From: Sequoia sempervirens
Lineage: Eukaryota > Streptophyta > Pinopsida > Cupressales > Cupressaceae
Direction of reading: 5' to 3'
Assembly (NCBI GenBank): GCA_007258455.2
Contig: VDFB02000001.1
Location: 15,521,747 to 15,585,746 of the forward strand
DNA length: 64,000 bases
The translations under genes were made by a program, and so were the position numbers. The stretch's first letter is position 1; each line of letters opens with the position of its first letter. The notes below the pieces were generated by a model that saw only the letters and a program-made list of their open reading frames with translations, was not told the origin of the DNA and did not search any database. Below, one piece after another: positions 23,978 to 36,052 of the stretch.

Positions 23978-24780
23978 TGATGTAGCCACGGTCAGAGGGT
24001 CCTCAAAGAGAATAATCCAGACCATGCAGAAAGAGTCACACAATGGAAGAAACACAAAAAATGGAGGCAAATACAAATTCAAACATTCTTATTATCAAAA
24101 ATCTCAATTACAACTAGCCAACAACATTCGAGTTTATAGATTCGGCTCACAGGCTTGATTACAACATGCTCCTCAATGAGAGCGAAAATATTATAGTTCA
24201 AATATTATCTTTTTCCAATCTCTAACTCTACCCCCTTTCTAATGATAAATTACAATGCTTTATATACATTCAAAAATATAGAAACATTCACATTGGCCCA
24301 AAGATTATTACAATCTCTGATTAAAGAAAATGTAATGTGTGCGTGCATATGTTGGCCTCAAATTTGAATTACTTCTTGGTGAATGCATAAGATGAAGTGT
24401 GGAACTAAATTAAGGTCAGGGACACTCCATAGAACAATTTGAATCACATCGACAAGATCTGCAAGGTACGAAAACAATCCACAAGCGATCAAACTAGCCA
24501 TCAGATAACAAAATTATTCTTGTGCCAGTTCAAGAAACTGCCACATAATCTAGAAGTGATAACTTGCCAAAAAATGAATCAATTGTGCTCAAATCTTGGA
24601 ATAAGGTAAATGAATAGGTCCATGATGTAAACATAGATCTACAAGGTCTGGTGAGAAAACATGAAGAATTACTGAATCTTCCAACTGTAATTGAACAAAA
24701 AATGAAACAAAGACAAACTGGAATGAAAAATATTTTTGGGTGATGCAAGATTGCCACGACCCAAGGATGCTCCTACATCA
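23978..24780 (-). repeat. CHR-1 5' LTR
   Basis: It is 803 bp, ends on the plus strand GCTCCTACATCA, and is followed by the AAAGG duplication. Confidence 0.87.
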
Positions 24781-24781
24781 A

Positions 24782-24913
24782 AAGGAAGTTAGATTGGAGT
24801 ATGTGCCCACTAAGGAAAATATTGTAGATATCTTTACCAAGCCTTTTCCTAAGGATACTTTTAAGTATCTTAGAGGGAAGCTAGGGGTGATTACCCCTCC
24901 TACTCATAACTAA
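24782..24913 (+). pseudogene. COP-1 pol C-terminal end
   Basis: It reads KEVRLEYVPTKENIVDIFTKP and ends GKLGVI..., the conserved end of Copia RNase H, with a stop at 24911-24913. It has no internal stop and continues the frame lost at 6640. The 244 bp after it are noncoding and lead to the polypurine tract. Confidence 0.88.
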
Positions 24914-25157
24914 GATGCATTGACTTGCATCAGTTTGTGCATTTCATAGTCATACCTTGATCCAGATTAATGTTGTGGTTCAGAGCTTGTGTAGAGAAAG
25001 ATACACATTATCTTTGTCATTGATGTGAAAGGGGGAGAAGAGTCATGTGAAAAACTATGAATTATTTGGGGAGAAGAGTCAAAATGTAAGGGGGAGAAAG
25101 TACTAAGAGATAGTTTCGTTGATGGTGTTTTTCACATCATGTGTTTCCATCAAATCC

Positions 25158-25169
25158 AAAGGGGGAGAT
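25158..25169 (+). other. COP-1 polypurine tract
   Basis: AAAGGGGGAGA directly precedes the TGTTGA start of the 3' LTR. Two more purine-rich GGGGGAGA runs lie upstream, near 25030 and 25090. Confidence 0.85.
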
Positions 25170-26403
25170 TGTTGATTTTTTTTGATATGTGGTTGTCATT
25201 GATGTCAACACTATTGGAATTAAGGTTGTATATGTCAAGGATATTGAGAAAATTGTAATAAAATAAGTTGCAGGTTGTCAGTGATGCAGTGAAGTTCAGT
25301 TTAGCCATCATGTTGTTGGCTATCTCAATATGTTGATGATCAGAGGTTATGGATTAAAGGGTTTGTGGAGGAGTATATCTAGTTTATCCACATTAAGTTT
25401 CAGAGATCCGCATGAAGATTTGATCGAGTTATGAGTGTATGTGTTTTGACAGTTTTTCTGTTGCTTCAATTGGTGTTCCTAAAACAAGATGATGCAATTC
25501 TAGTAAGTTGAGTTGTTTTGGATGCTTATATGGTGATTCATGATGCTTGTGGATGTTTCTAGATCATGCTCTATCTTTTTTGCACATCCACATTGATCGT
25601 TGTGCTTGCGATTGATGATTTTCTTTTGCATGTTCATGTTTTTCATGTTCATGGTCGACAGGGTGATTGTAGCGTGTTGTGGATCTTCGAGGATTAATTG
25701 TTTAAAGTGTTTCATGTTTGAGGATGTTGTTTTGGGTCTTCATTATGTTGTGTCCAAAATTGGTTGATTCACATTAATAATTACTTATTGATTTGGGCCA
25801 ACAGTTTTTACATATTTTATTATTTTGTTGAAGTCGACATGTAGATGATGTTATCTCTTGTTGTGGATATATATGAGTGATTGTTTATTCCATCTGAGAG
25901 TGTGGTGTGTGGGAATAATTTTCTAATCTTTTGAAGATAGAGGTAGAGTGTGAAGAAGTGTGAAGAAGAGTGAGCGGAGTTTATGTGCTTAACTAGAACT
26001 GTAATTAGGCATTAGCATATGCTATTTTCTTAGTTCAAAATCTTGCAGATGTAATCCGAATGTTTCTGTAAGACAGTGTGTCTTCCTTTGGGCAGTAATC
26101 CTTGTTGTATTTGAGTAGTAAGCTCTAGGAAGTCTACTTGAATGCATGTGAATTTTCCATTTATTCTTCTTTATACTTTTAAAAGAGTATAATCTTGTGG
26201 ACTAACCTCCACCATGGTTTTTCCCCTAACAGGGTTTCCACATAAAAAAATCTTGGTGTTATGTGTATTGTTGATGTGGTGATGGTTTATGCTTTCATGT
26301 TTATTTATTAGATTTGAGAATAAGGTTAATAACTTTAATAAGTTTAATTTATGAGACAACTGATTCACCCCCCTCTTAGTTGTCTGCCTTTGTGTTTCCA
26401 ACA
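25170..26403 (+). repeat. COP-1 3' LTR
   Basis: It is 1234 bp, collinear with 1348-2581, ends TTTCCAACA, and is followed by GGGAA (26404-26408). Confidence 0.92.
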
Positions 26404-26408
26404 GGGAA

Positions 26409-27324
26409 GTCATCGGAAATGAATTATTAAGGGTATGATCCATAGTGGGTTGACTAGTGTCAACACTATGAGTGGGGTATGTGTAGGATCATCATGGAAA
26501 AAATAGGCCCTTAAGTGGCAAAAAATTTAGAAAAATCAGAGTTAGGCAACTTGATGTAAAAATTTGAATAAGTTATCTATATTATTTCAAAAATATTGAA
26601 GAATAGAATCTGTAGCAAATTGAATGTAGTTTCTAAACTACTAGGTTTGTTTAAAAAAATCTACTTGGTGAAAATTCGAAATTTCAATGCGAGTACTTAA
26701 ATTTCGAGAAAAATAAGTAGGTGTCTGTCTACTACCTAACCAATAAAATGATAATTTTTTATAAGATTTTAGATATAAGTAGAGGACTCATGTCTCGATG
26801 TGATGCATACTTTTTGTAATTTTTATTACAACTTTTAAAAATATAAAACTCGATGTCTAACCACCTTAACTTAGTCAAAACTTCATGAAATTCAATTTTT
26901 ATTTTTTAATCCTATATGAAAGCATAGAATCTGACACATGTTTTGGATTAAAAAAATGTGATATCGTTTGAAAGCTACAGATGTTTTTCAATCAGCCTAT
27001 CAATCAAGACTTTAGTCATAATTTGAATAGAAAATGAACAATAATTACTTATTAAAATCAAAGTAAAGCATAATTTATATTGGTGGAAAGCTAAGAATCT
27101 CCTTTAAAAACCCTTTTCATTTCATCAATTTTGGGTAAAAAAAAGGTTGTCAACCACATAACCATCATATTGCCACTTTTTGGCCCATCATGATCCCGCA
27201 CATACCCAGTGAAAGAGTTAGAAAACCCAAGATCCCTGGTGAATGGTGTATCACAAGATGAAATGAGTCTCAAACTATGTCTCACGTAAGTATTGGCAAT
27301 AGGACACCAATTTTTCAAGCTCAT
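26409..27324 (-). pseudogene. GPR-1 gag N-terminus, split by a MITE-like element
   Basis: Reading minus from the ATG at 27322-27324, the start resembles GPR-4 gag (MSIWCPISNTIVRGSLRLMSS): it shows WCPIANTYVR, SLRLIS and DLGFSNSFT. The frame is cut at 27208 by a 734-bp inverted-repeat element and resumes at 26473 with SVDTSQPTMDHTLNNSFPM, then is cut by COP-1 at 26408 and resumes at 1342. The N-terminal block has no domain I recognise, but it is conserved in GPR-3 and GPR-4. Confidence 0.75.
26474..27207. mobile_element. MITE-like element, 734 bp, with inverted ends and 3-bp duplication AGT
   Basis: The left end GGGGTATGTGTAGGATCATCATGG and the complement of the right end GGGTATGTGCGGGATCATGATGG form imperfect terminal inverted repeats, with AAGTGGCAA inside both. 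AGT is at 26471-26473 and 27208-27210. Removing it restores a continuous gag segment (NSFT then HSVDTS), which independently supports the borders. No coding frame is seen inside. A 3-bp duplication fits CACTA or PIF/Harbinger-like groups, but the termini match neither classic start. Confidence 0.8.
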
Positions 27325-28135
27325 ACAAGTTTCACAAACCCAAGGTGTACCCAAAATGGATAAGAGGTAAAATGCAATGAAATATCCTAAAATATACAGT
27401 GCAATGCAATTATGTAAAAGCAATTTTCAGATTTAAGACAATATAATTTTTTGATTATGCTATGCAAAAACCTGAAAATGATTTCTTTTAGATGCAATTT
27501 TGAATTCAAAAAATGCACTGAATTTGAAAAATTAAGCTTAATATGAACAATTTCAAATAACAATTTTTTTTTGAAACTGAAACAACAAACTAAATACAGA
27601 AACACATAATGCAGAAACAACAATTTAAATGCTCAAAATTTCAAAAAATCCCTAATCAGGGACTCATTTTCCCATGGGTGAATGGGTCTCACTTCAATGT
27701 TTTTAAAAATTAATTTGCAAGTTTCTGTGATGATTTCTATGTTTTTTCATATTCTGGTTTCAGACAGTGAGTTATAGTTTCAATTTTTTGTAAAATGAGG
27801 TCTAAATGCAAATGCAAAATAGTGCTAAATGATAAGAAAAAAGACCTAATTTGAGGTGCAATTTTGAGTCAATTTTTCAGATGTAAATGAGTGATTATGC
27901 AATTCTATTAAACACTATGCAAAATGACCGATTGTTTTGAATTTTCTAGATTTTAAAGAATACAAAAATGCAAACCTAAAAACCTAAACAAGATGCAAAC
28001 TAATGCAAGTAAACAATGCTAAATGAGATACAAATCAATGCAATGCAATGTAAATGAATGCAACACCTAGATCTAGGGTTGAATATGGACTCTAAATCAA
28101 CAAGATATGATGCTCAAAAGTTAGGTTCACCAAAA
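27325..28135 (-). other. GPR-1 leader
   Basis: This is the untranslated stretch between LTR and gag, with many ATGCAA/TGCATT words as in the GPR-3 leader (34273-34722). TTTTGGTGAACCTA directly follows the LTR on the minus strand, as in GPR-3. A copy of the palindrome lies at 27659-27689. Confidence 0.65.
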
Positions 28136-30502
28136 TGAAACATAAAAAAATAGGGTTTTTAGCAAAATGGATTGATGGAAATGTGTGGTATGAAGGACCT
28201 AGTGATAACTTTAAGAAATCCCCCTAAAAAAAAATATAAAATCCTGGTGAATCTTTCATTTTTTTAGAAAAATATTAATTTCTATTGGTGAATCTTTCCT
28301 TTTTTCAAAAAAAAAAAAATATTGGCAATTTTTTACCACTGGAATTTTGTGGATTTGGTGAATCTTGAAAAATAATAATAAAATGCATTAATTATGATGG
28401 TGAATCCATCCAATCTAAAAATAATTCTCATGGAAAAGTAGGGGCCCGAGGGTGGAAATTATTGATGTGGTTAAGGGGTAGACTATAATATTTACTTGCC
28501 ATCATTGTATTTTGCAAGGTAAAATGTACCCATGATCTATAGTTCTCATGGGGCTTGAAATTTCTTTTAGACCATTGATCTAATGAACCTCGATGTACTC
28601 TATGAGGTAACATATACCCACAATCTATAATTCTCATGAGACCCAAAATTGTGGGGCCCATGAGCATTATAGATCGTGTATACATTTTACCTCGTCAAAT
28701 ACAAGAAGGGCCATTAGATTATATTATAAATCAATGGTGGAAACTAAAGATTAGAAATGTGGTCCTAAAAAAACTAATAATTATGATATACTATTGGCAG
28801 ATTAATATAGACTTCTACTATAATTTATCAAATTTAGGCGAATATGATCCTAATCATGTATCAAATATTGTTGAAAATATTTGAGTTAATTTTTTTAATA
28901 AAATAAATTATTTGGTGATTTAAATAAGACTATAATAAAAATTTGTAAAAATATGGCGATTCAAGTCACATTATAGCTCAAATTATTAGCCAATTTTGGA
29001 TTCCCAAATTTCAATTATTAGCCAATTGGCGAATATTAGCCACTAAAAAGATCACTGAGATTCAAGGATCTATTTTCCTCTATTTCATTAGGAAATGAGA
29101 TCCACACAATGAATTGATTATCAACCCTTAGGTGATCAAGTCAATATGAGAATCTTCATATTTCCTTATGATTGAAGGACGGGGGTCAAGGTCAAACAAC
29201 ACTTTGGGGAGAAAAACTAAAAATAGAAAATCAACAATAAAGTGCAATCTAACACTTGAAATAACAATATTAAACTCAATATTTGTAGAACCAGAAAATA
29301 AAATGCAGACCTGAGAAGGGCAGAAACATGTGTACTAGTTACCAAAAGATCTTTTCAGAAGCTGATCTGAGACTCATTCGCCCATGGGAAAATGGTTCCA
29401 AGTACATGGGTTGCAACAATCTTTTGGGAGCCTTTGGTGTAGATCTGGAGCTTCTGATTTGTTTCGAAAATTTAGAAATCCGATCTGTAGGTGAGATTCT
29501 GTGATTTGACGACAACTTTGACAACTTTATAAATATTTCTCTTCAAAAGGTCTTCAAGTATTCTTCAACTTGAATCTTCAATCACACATACAAGAGAAAA
29601 ATGTTTGTTTTGGGTGAATAGGGGTTTTCCTTGGTCAAACCCCATATTTGTAATCAAACCTTGAATTGAAATAATGAAATGAAAGAGGGAATGAAGAATG
29701 AACAAAGCTATGTTACCACTCAAAAAACCCTTGAATGAAACCTTAATAATGGATATCTTCTAGGAGGTCTGTAACTTGCATGAAATGACTAAATAGGATG
29801 TGGATCTTGACACTTGAATCTTGCTTGAAATGATACTTTGAATTCTTGAATTGATCATGAAACCTACATCACAATTTTAGCTTCCAAAAGCATGCATGAT
29901 GCAAGAAGACTTTGGCAAGATGAATGGATCTTGAATGTTGCAATAAATATTTGATATATCTGCTCTTGAATGCCCTTGATCATAAAATTTTCTTTAGGAA
30001 TGCTTGCATAAAAACTCTATCTTGAAAACTCTAGGTGAAACTTAGAAAATGACCTTGTATTTATAGATATGCATCCTTAATTTCACAAAATTCAAATATC
30101 ACAAGCTGACATTGAATTATGGATTTGAAAATATTAAAATATCATTAAAAACATAATTTAAATTTAGGTCCAAAGGTTTAGGGAGGACCCATTTGCCCAT
30201 GGGTGAATGGGTCTGAGGTCCATAAACATGAAACACACATGGCTCAATGTAAAGTGTTATGTTTTGACATTAATTATTGTTGGGTTTCCCGTTTGGAAAA
30301 TGCAATTAATTAGGCTTGTAAATGAATTAAAGGGCCAATTAAGGAATAATTAAGATCAATTCAATTAAGAGGGCCCAAATAAATGTTTAAATGTAAAGGG
30401 GTGCATTTAACAACACTAAATTAAGACATTATTAAGTCCAATTTAACTAGGAGAGCCCAAAAAATTGAGAAAATGTAAAGGGGCACAATTTTCTACACTA
30501 CA
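28136..30502 (-). repeat. GPR-1 5' LTR with internal foreign sequence
   Basis: On the minus strand it starts TGTAGTGTAGAAAATTG at 30502 and ends ATGTTTCA at 28136. About 29080-30500 is collinear with other GPR LTRs (for example GGTTTGACCAAGGAAAACCCC near 29640 on the minus strand). About 28170-29080 does not align to the other LTRs and holds a foldback structure, so it is probably a separate insertion; its exact edges are not clear. Confidence 0.66.
28510..28705. repeat. Foldback structure with about 40-bp arms
   Basis: GAGGTAACATATACCCACAA with CTATAATTCTCATGAG at about 28600-28640 is followed after a few bases by an inverted copy at about 28648-28692 (CTCATGGGCC.. to AGGTAAAATG on the minus strand). 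A third, direct copy lies at 28517-28557. It lies in the part of the GPR-1 LTR that does not match other LTRs, so it may be part of a foldback or MITE insertion. Confidence 0.7.
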
Positions 30503-30574
30503 CATCTATCAGAAACACTCATTTCATCAATTTAAAGGTTGTCCTAATTAGATGAAACGTGCAACACCATAACT

Positions 30575-32541
30575 TGTTGGCTCAAACCTCCAATCTTCAC
30601 ACCTCGTGAAAGAAACTAAAAGGTGGAAAATGGTTTGCTCTCACCTTTAGGGCTTAGGTACCTAAAAGGGGCAATTTTCACTAACTTTAACTCAAGAACA
30701 AGTTACCCTTGAGATCTCAATGCAAAAGGGAAAGAGATCTTGCAAGAGGGCTATTCTAGAGGTTGAATATGATCTAATAAGGGGTTCACCACCAAGTTTA
30801 GACTTGGAAAAGACAATGAAATGCAAGATGCAACACTAAACCCTAATTGAATAAAATGCACTATGAAATGACCTAGATAAGTAAATGGAATGACACATAA
30901 AACTATAAAATAGAATGTGTCCACCTGGGAAACCGAAGATGGCTAAATGGAGGTTTGGGTCACTAAAAAATCTTCTTTTACTACCGATTGGGACTCATTC
31001 GCCAAGCTAGGTGAATCGGTCCTATTTCTGGAAAATTGTGTAGGAACAAAAATCTACCAAAAGGGTATTCAAATCTACAGAGTCCTGAAAACTGACTGGT
31101 ACTGGGACTCATTCACCATAAGTGGAAAATTAGTCTATTTAGGCTTGTTTAAATATTTAAAGGATGGTCCTGCTCTTCTCTATCCGATTTTTCCTTCCTA
31201 ATTGGTTTTTGGATCTGAATCTCCAAATTGCAACCTGTAGGTCTTCTCCAAGGTTCTCCAAGGCTTGATGACAACTTTGACAACTTTGAATGATTTGCAA
31301 CTATTCTCCAATCTTGCTCCTTAGGAAATCTGCAACCTAGCCCTACAAATCACATGCAAAGGAGAGGGAAAAATGTTGTGGGGTTAGTGGATAGGGGTTT
31401 TCCTTGGTCAAACCCCATTTTGGAAATCAATCCTTGACATTTTATCAAATAAGAATGGAGAATGATGAATGAAAAAATAACAATGTTGCAACTCACCAAA
31501 CCCTAGCAATAAGGTGCTACAAATATGTTTGTAATGGCTCCAATAGATGTAGAATTTTCTTCTTGCTTGAATTATGTTGGTCTTGAATGAAACACATGCT
31601 TGAATCACAAAAAGCTACACCACAATTGTTGGTTCTAAAACAACATGCTGCATGAAATATTTGACATGATGATTGATGATTGAATGTTGCTCTAGAATGC
31701 TTGAAAATATACTCTTGAAGACACTTGAAAGCTCTTGAATACTCTTGTGAACACTTGATTTCTTATTAGAATTCTAGGGAAAAATATGAGAGAAAGTACC
31801 TTGTATTTATACTCAATTATGCAAGAATTCCCAAAATTACAACACTACAAGCTGAAATCATATCTAGGAGAATAAAATCCCACCAAAAATTTGAATTAAT
31901 TTTAATTTTGGGCCACATGGGACTCATTCACCCAAGATGGTGAATGAGTCCCATCTAGAATAATGTATGGAACCAAAAATCAAAAGTTCTTAGAAAGGTG
32001 TAAAAATAGGTTCGAGACCCAAAAATATAGGTGGGACCCATTCACCCAAGGTGGAAAATGAGTCCCAAATCACTAAATATGGGCCACACAAGCCATAAAC
32101 ACTTGAATTATGATTGGGTGTTGATTGGTGTCGGGATTATCCTCAAAAAGATGCATTAAATGAGGCTTGTGGATGTAAAATAGGGCCAATTAAAGCATAA
32201 GAGAGCCCAATTATTAATGAAAATCTTAGAAAAGTGTGAAAGTGTGTCACAACACTTTACAACACTTTAAAAAAGACAAGATTAATGTTTATTTTAATTA
32301 CAAAGGGGCTTATTATGTGTAATTAATTAATAAGACCTTAGAAAAGTGTGAAAGTGAGTTACAACACTTCACAACACTTTGGTGAGGTATAATTTAAATC
32401 CATTAGTTCACAAGGGCCCAAGATGTAATGTGAATGTTTCAAGCACATTAAAACACTAAATCAAGGCAATACTAAGCCCAAATTCACAAGGAGGGACCAA
32501 ACAAGTGTGAAAATGTCCCAATGACATTTTTTGACACTACA
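30575..32541 (-). repeat. GPR-2 3' LTR
   Basis: On the minus strand it starts TGTAGTGTCAAAAAATG at 32541, right after a polypurine tract, and probably ends GGCTCAAACC complement ...CCAACA at 30575. It carries palindrome copies at 30990, 31104, 31919 and 32033, and the GGTTTGACCAAGG block near 31405. It lies 72 bp from the GPR-1 LTR in the same orientation; the left edge is less sure than the right. Confidence 0.66.
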
Positions 32542-32638
32542 TTTATCCCCCACTTTAGTGAGAGGATGAACTTGCTTCAAACTCACACTAAAGTAGACAA
32601 ACATGCATCAAGAGGGGTCCAAGTGTACCAATGCCAAC
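32542..32638 (-). other. GPR-2 polypurine tract and 3' internal end (continues at 46147)
   Basis: On the minus strand TAAAGTGGGGGATAAA ends at the LTR start. The rest matches the GPR-3 3' internal end (39690-39750: TTTAGTGTGAGTTTGAAGCA). The sequence is cut at 32638 by GPR-3 and resumes at 46147. Confidence 0.8.
32634..32638. repeat. Target-site duplication CCAAC of GPR-3 (partner 46142-46146)
   Basis: CCAAC precedes the GPR-3 5' LTR and follows its 3' LTR 13.5 kb away. Confidence 0.85.
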
Positions 32639-34272
32639 TGCACCATAGAAAAAAGGATCTTGGTCATTTTCATGGTCATCTAGTCTTTTTCCTATGATGC
32701 TTGGCTTTTTCTGCTTAGATTTAATGTTGTAATGCAACTTATGTATTCACATTAGGTCTTGAATATTCAAATTATGATGTCTTGTGAAGGTGTTGTGAAG
32801 TGTTGTAACACATTTCTACACTTTTCTAGACTCTTCTTATTATAATTCATCTAAATATTCCCTTCTTATCACTTATCAAGTCCTATTCTAAAGTGTTGTA
32901 AAGTCTTGCAACATACTTTCACACTTTTCTAGGCTTTTCATCACTAATTACACCTTTCTTATGCTTTATTTGGCCCCTTTATGCACTTATAGGCCTTAAT
33001 TAAGTGTGTTTTTGAATACAAATTTGACAAACCTCATTAAAGACAATATAATTCCTGAAACCCACTTGCATACCTAGAGTGGGACCCATTCGCCATGGGT
33101 GGCGAATGAGTCCCTCTTAGCACAAAATTCAAAATAATTTCAAATTTCCTAAGGTTTTTTATTCACTAAGACCTTATATCGGCTTGTGATGTTGTATTTT
33201 GGGGTAATTATGGTAGAAGTGTGTATAAATAGGTTTTTTTCCATCTATTTTAACCCCCATTCACCTAGTTCACTAGTTCATTCATCCATCCATAATCTCA
33301 TTCAAGCATTTGAGAAATGTAGCATCATTGAATCAAGCATCTTGGAGTGGCCATTGACATATATTCAGACTTCAACAACAAAGGTTTGGTGAGTTTAGGA
33401 CATTTGCATGTTGTTTATTCATCATTACTTTCCCATTTCATTTCATTTCTTTATCAAGGGTTTGATTACCAAAGTGGAATTTGAGCAAGGAAAATCCCTA
33501 TACTCTAACCCTTAACCATTTCCCCCCTCTTTAAATGTGTGTTTGCAGGTCTTGTAGGAAGATTTTTCAAAGAAATAGGTGTTGAAAAGTGGTCAAAAAT
33601 TCATTAAAGCTATTCAAGTCAACCTAAACCCTAATTCAGGCTTGGAGACAACATTCAACCTATTTTATGTAGATCTAGTTCTGTCAACTTGACAAGAAGA
33701 CAAGTGAAAATCTGGACCCATAGAGTTGACTTCAGGATTTGAAGATTTTTTTGGGAGGACTAATTCACCATCAATGGTGAATGAGTCCCACTACCAGGAT
33801 GGAAAAGGTGATTTCATTAGATTTTAGCTCTAGACACTCATAAACTAGTTTTGACAAAGTTTACCAGAAGAAGGACTGATTCACCATTAGTGACAAATAA
33901 GTCCCACTAGTCATCAACAGTGATTTATGAGACATTCCAGAACCTTCCATCATCAACATTCAATCTCCAGGTGCACTCTGTTCAGTTTCATTAAGTTCTG
34001 ATTTCATTTGTGCATGTTTCTAGTTCATTTTTGCATATCACACTATGTTTTGAAACACTTCATTTTCCTTAGGTTTTGCATAAATAATCAATCAATTTTA
34101 TTATTTTTGTTGCATTTAAGACATTTCATTTAGGCATATTTCCATCATACATACATTATTTTGAGTGAACCACCTAGATTTTGCGTGTGAGATCTATCTC
34201 TTTCCTTTAGGTGAAAAACCCTAATTGAGTATGAGACATAGCATTTCACACCCCTTAAAAATATTTGGTTCA
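32639..34272 (+). repeat. GPR-3 5' LTR
   Basis: It starts TGCACCATAG and ends TTGGTTCA. GTGTATAAATAGG near 33223 is a good TATA box and also occurs in the 3' LTR (near 40333). Palindromes lie at 33081, 33757 and 33873. Confidence 0.88.
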
Positions 34273-34722
34273 TTTTGGTGAACCTACATATTGAACATAT
34301 TTTTTATTTGCATTTGCATTTGCATCCTAGGACTCATAGCATTAGCTTTTGCATTATCCTTTGCATTGTTTCTGCATCCTAGGATTTACAACATTGCATT
34401 AGTGAATATCTCATATAGATTTCATTTTTGCACCTCAAAACATTAAAAAAACTAAAATTCTGCATTTGTATCTTCATTTTGCATCGGAAAAGCATAAAAA
34501 TCACAAATCACAAAAAAATTCACCCCTGGACTCATTCGCCACCCTGGGCGAATCAGTCTAGTTACACTTTTTGCACAACAATTTATGTCATTTTTATAGT
34601 AATTTCTACATTTCTATTTTTTGGTATTGCATTCTTGTTTTAGTTTACAAAATTTCTATTATTTGCATTTTATTATTATATTTCATTGTATTTGCATTCA
34701 CCCCACCTCTTGTGGTATTTGT
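34273..34722 (+). other. GPR-3 leader and possible primer-binding site
   Basis: TTTTGGTGAACCTACATATT directly follows the LTR; the same TTTTGGTGAACCTA follows the GPR-1 LTR. I cannot assign the tRNA. It is followed by TTTGCATTTGCAT-type words and one palindrome (34528-34560). No gene is seen. Confidence 0.6.
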
Positions 34723-36052
34723 ATGAGTTTTTGGTGCCCTATTGATAATACTTTAGTGAGAAGAAGTTCTCAACTCATGGAATCCTATGATAACACACTC
34801 ATTGTGGACCTTGGGTTGTCTTTAGCTGCTACTCCTAGTATGGAAAATGGTGCATTAGCAATGGATACTACCACTAATACACCTTTACCTTTACATACAA
34901 TGCATTTTGACACACAAACCAATCAAATTCTGCAAGATAAAGTCGTTAGTATTCATGAGGATTTTGCACATTTGCAACAAGATTTGTCTTGAAAATATTT
35001 CCACCCCTACAATACCTACTATAGACAACCTTCATTGCTTGATTGAAAGTGATGATGAATTAAAGTTTATGAAAAGAATTATTGAGCTTTACAACAAACA
35101 TGTTCCTTCTACTTCCCAACTAGCAAACACTATGGTTAGCCAAGGAGGATCTCACATTCCTCCTTCAACTATAGCATCCATACCCACCTATACCACTTCT
35201 TAAGTTACAACAACCATGCAACAAGTTAGTCATGTGAGTCCTTTCACTATTCCAACAAGCATTCCTAGTTCTTTTGTGGCATCAAATGTTCCATCCTCCA
35301 CCACTTTCACCCCTATTAGTGTCCCCTTGACTTGTACCAACATTACATACACTCCATCACCATTCTCTCTTCCACCTCATACCACTTACATTGACCCTCT
35401 CATTAGACAAATCTTTCACACTATTTCCTCCATGCAACAATAAATATCCACCATTAACCACAATTAAACTGCACCACCCACATACTACGTCCGTAGTAGC
35501 CCACTATCTTTAGATATCTTAAGAACACCGATGCCATAAGGGTTCGAGATGCCTAGGTTTGAGAAGTACGTAGGTAAAGGAGACCCTACTAATCATGACA
35601 ATGCTTATACAACCTTGTGCAGTGATTTTGTCCTTGATGAGAAATTGTTACCTAAACTATTTCCTAGGACCTTAAAGGACACTGCCTTGGAGTGGTTTTC
35701 AAACTTACCCAATCATTCAATTCGATCATTTAATGAACTTGTTGATGCCTTTATAAGTAATTTCCAAGTCCATATGACTCCCAAAAAGAAAATGGCTAAT
35801 TTAATGAGGTGTAAACAAAATACAGATGAAAAAGTAATTGATTTCATTTCACGCTATCAGTCATTGCATGCTCAAGTCCATGTCAAGGTTCCTGATTCAC
35901 ATCTTCAAAAGATGTTTATTGAAAACTTGCAAACTCACATTCAGGATAAGTTGACCATGATGAAATTTCCTTCTTTCATGCATTTATGCACAACCCTTTG
36001 TGACTACCACAACTCAGTTACTAGTCGTGATTCAAAGTCCACTTCTAGCTGA
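34723..36052 (+). pseudogene. GPR-3 gag
   Basis: The ATG at 34723 (MSFWCPIDNTLVRR) is conserved with GPR-1 and GPR-4. After a low-complexity Pro/Ser/Thr linker comes the plant retrotransposon gag core at 35549-36010: PRFEKYVGKGDPTNH, LEWFSNLPNHSIRSFNEL, NFQVHMTPKKK, DFISRYQSLHAQ and FMHLCTTLCDYHNSV. Gag would bind RNA and build the particle. Frames shift near 34990, and stops occur at about 35200, 35443, 35463 and 36051. The gag core itself (35549-36052) is uninterrupted over 167 codons. Confidence 0.87.

Larger units (their letters stand above)
21020..24780 (-). mobile_element. CHR-1, deleted chromovirus-type Ty3/gypsy element
   Basis: LTRs at 21020-21845 and 23978-24780 match those of CHR-2 and are flanked by AAAGG (21015-21019 and 24781-24785). 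The minus strand reads LTR, Met-type primer site (23960-23975), gag, zinc knuckle, protease, then directly the 3' LTR; reverse transcriptase, RNase H and integrase are absent. It is therefore a deletion derivative of the CHR family (3.76 kb against about 7 kb for CHR-2). Confidence 0.88.
1348..26403 (+). mobile_element. COP-1, Ty1/copia LTR retrotransposon with nested insertions
   Basis: Two 1234-bp LTRs (1348-2581 and 25170-26403) bound one element with a 5-bp duplication GGGAA. Order inside is primer-binding site, gag, protease, integrase, reverse transcriptase, RNase H, polypurine tract: integrase before reverse transcriptase defines Ty1/copia. The pol frame breaks off at about 6640 in RNase H and resumes at 21003-21019 and 24782-24913, so 6642-21002 and 21020-24780 are later insertions. 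Without them the element is about 6.9 kb. Many stops and several frameshifts make it inactive. It sits inside the gag of GPR-1. Confidence 0.92.
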
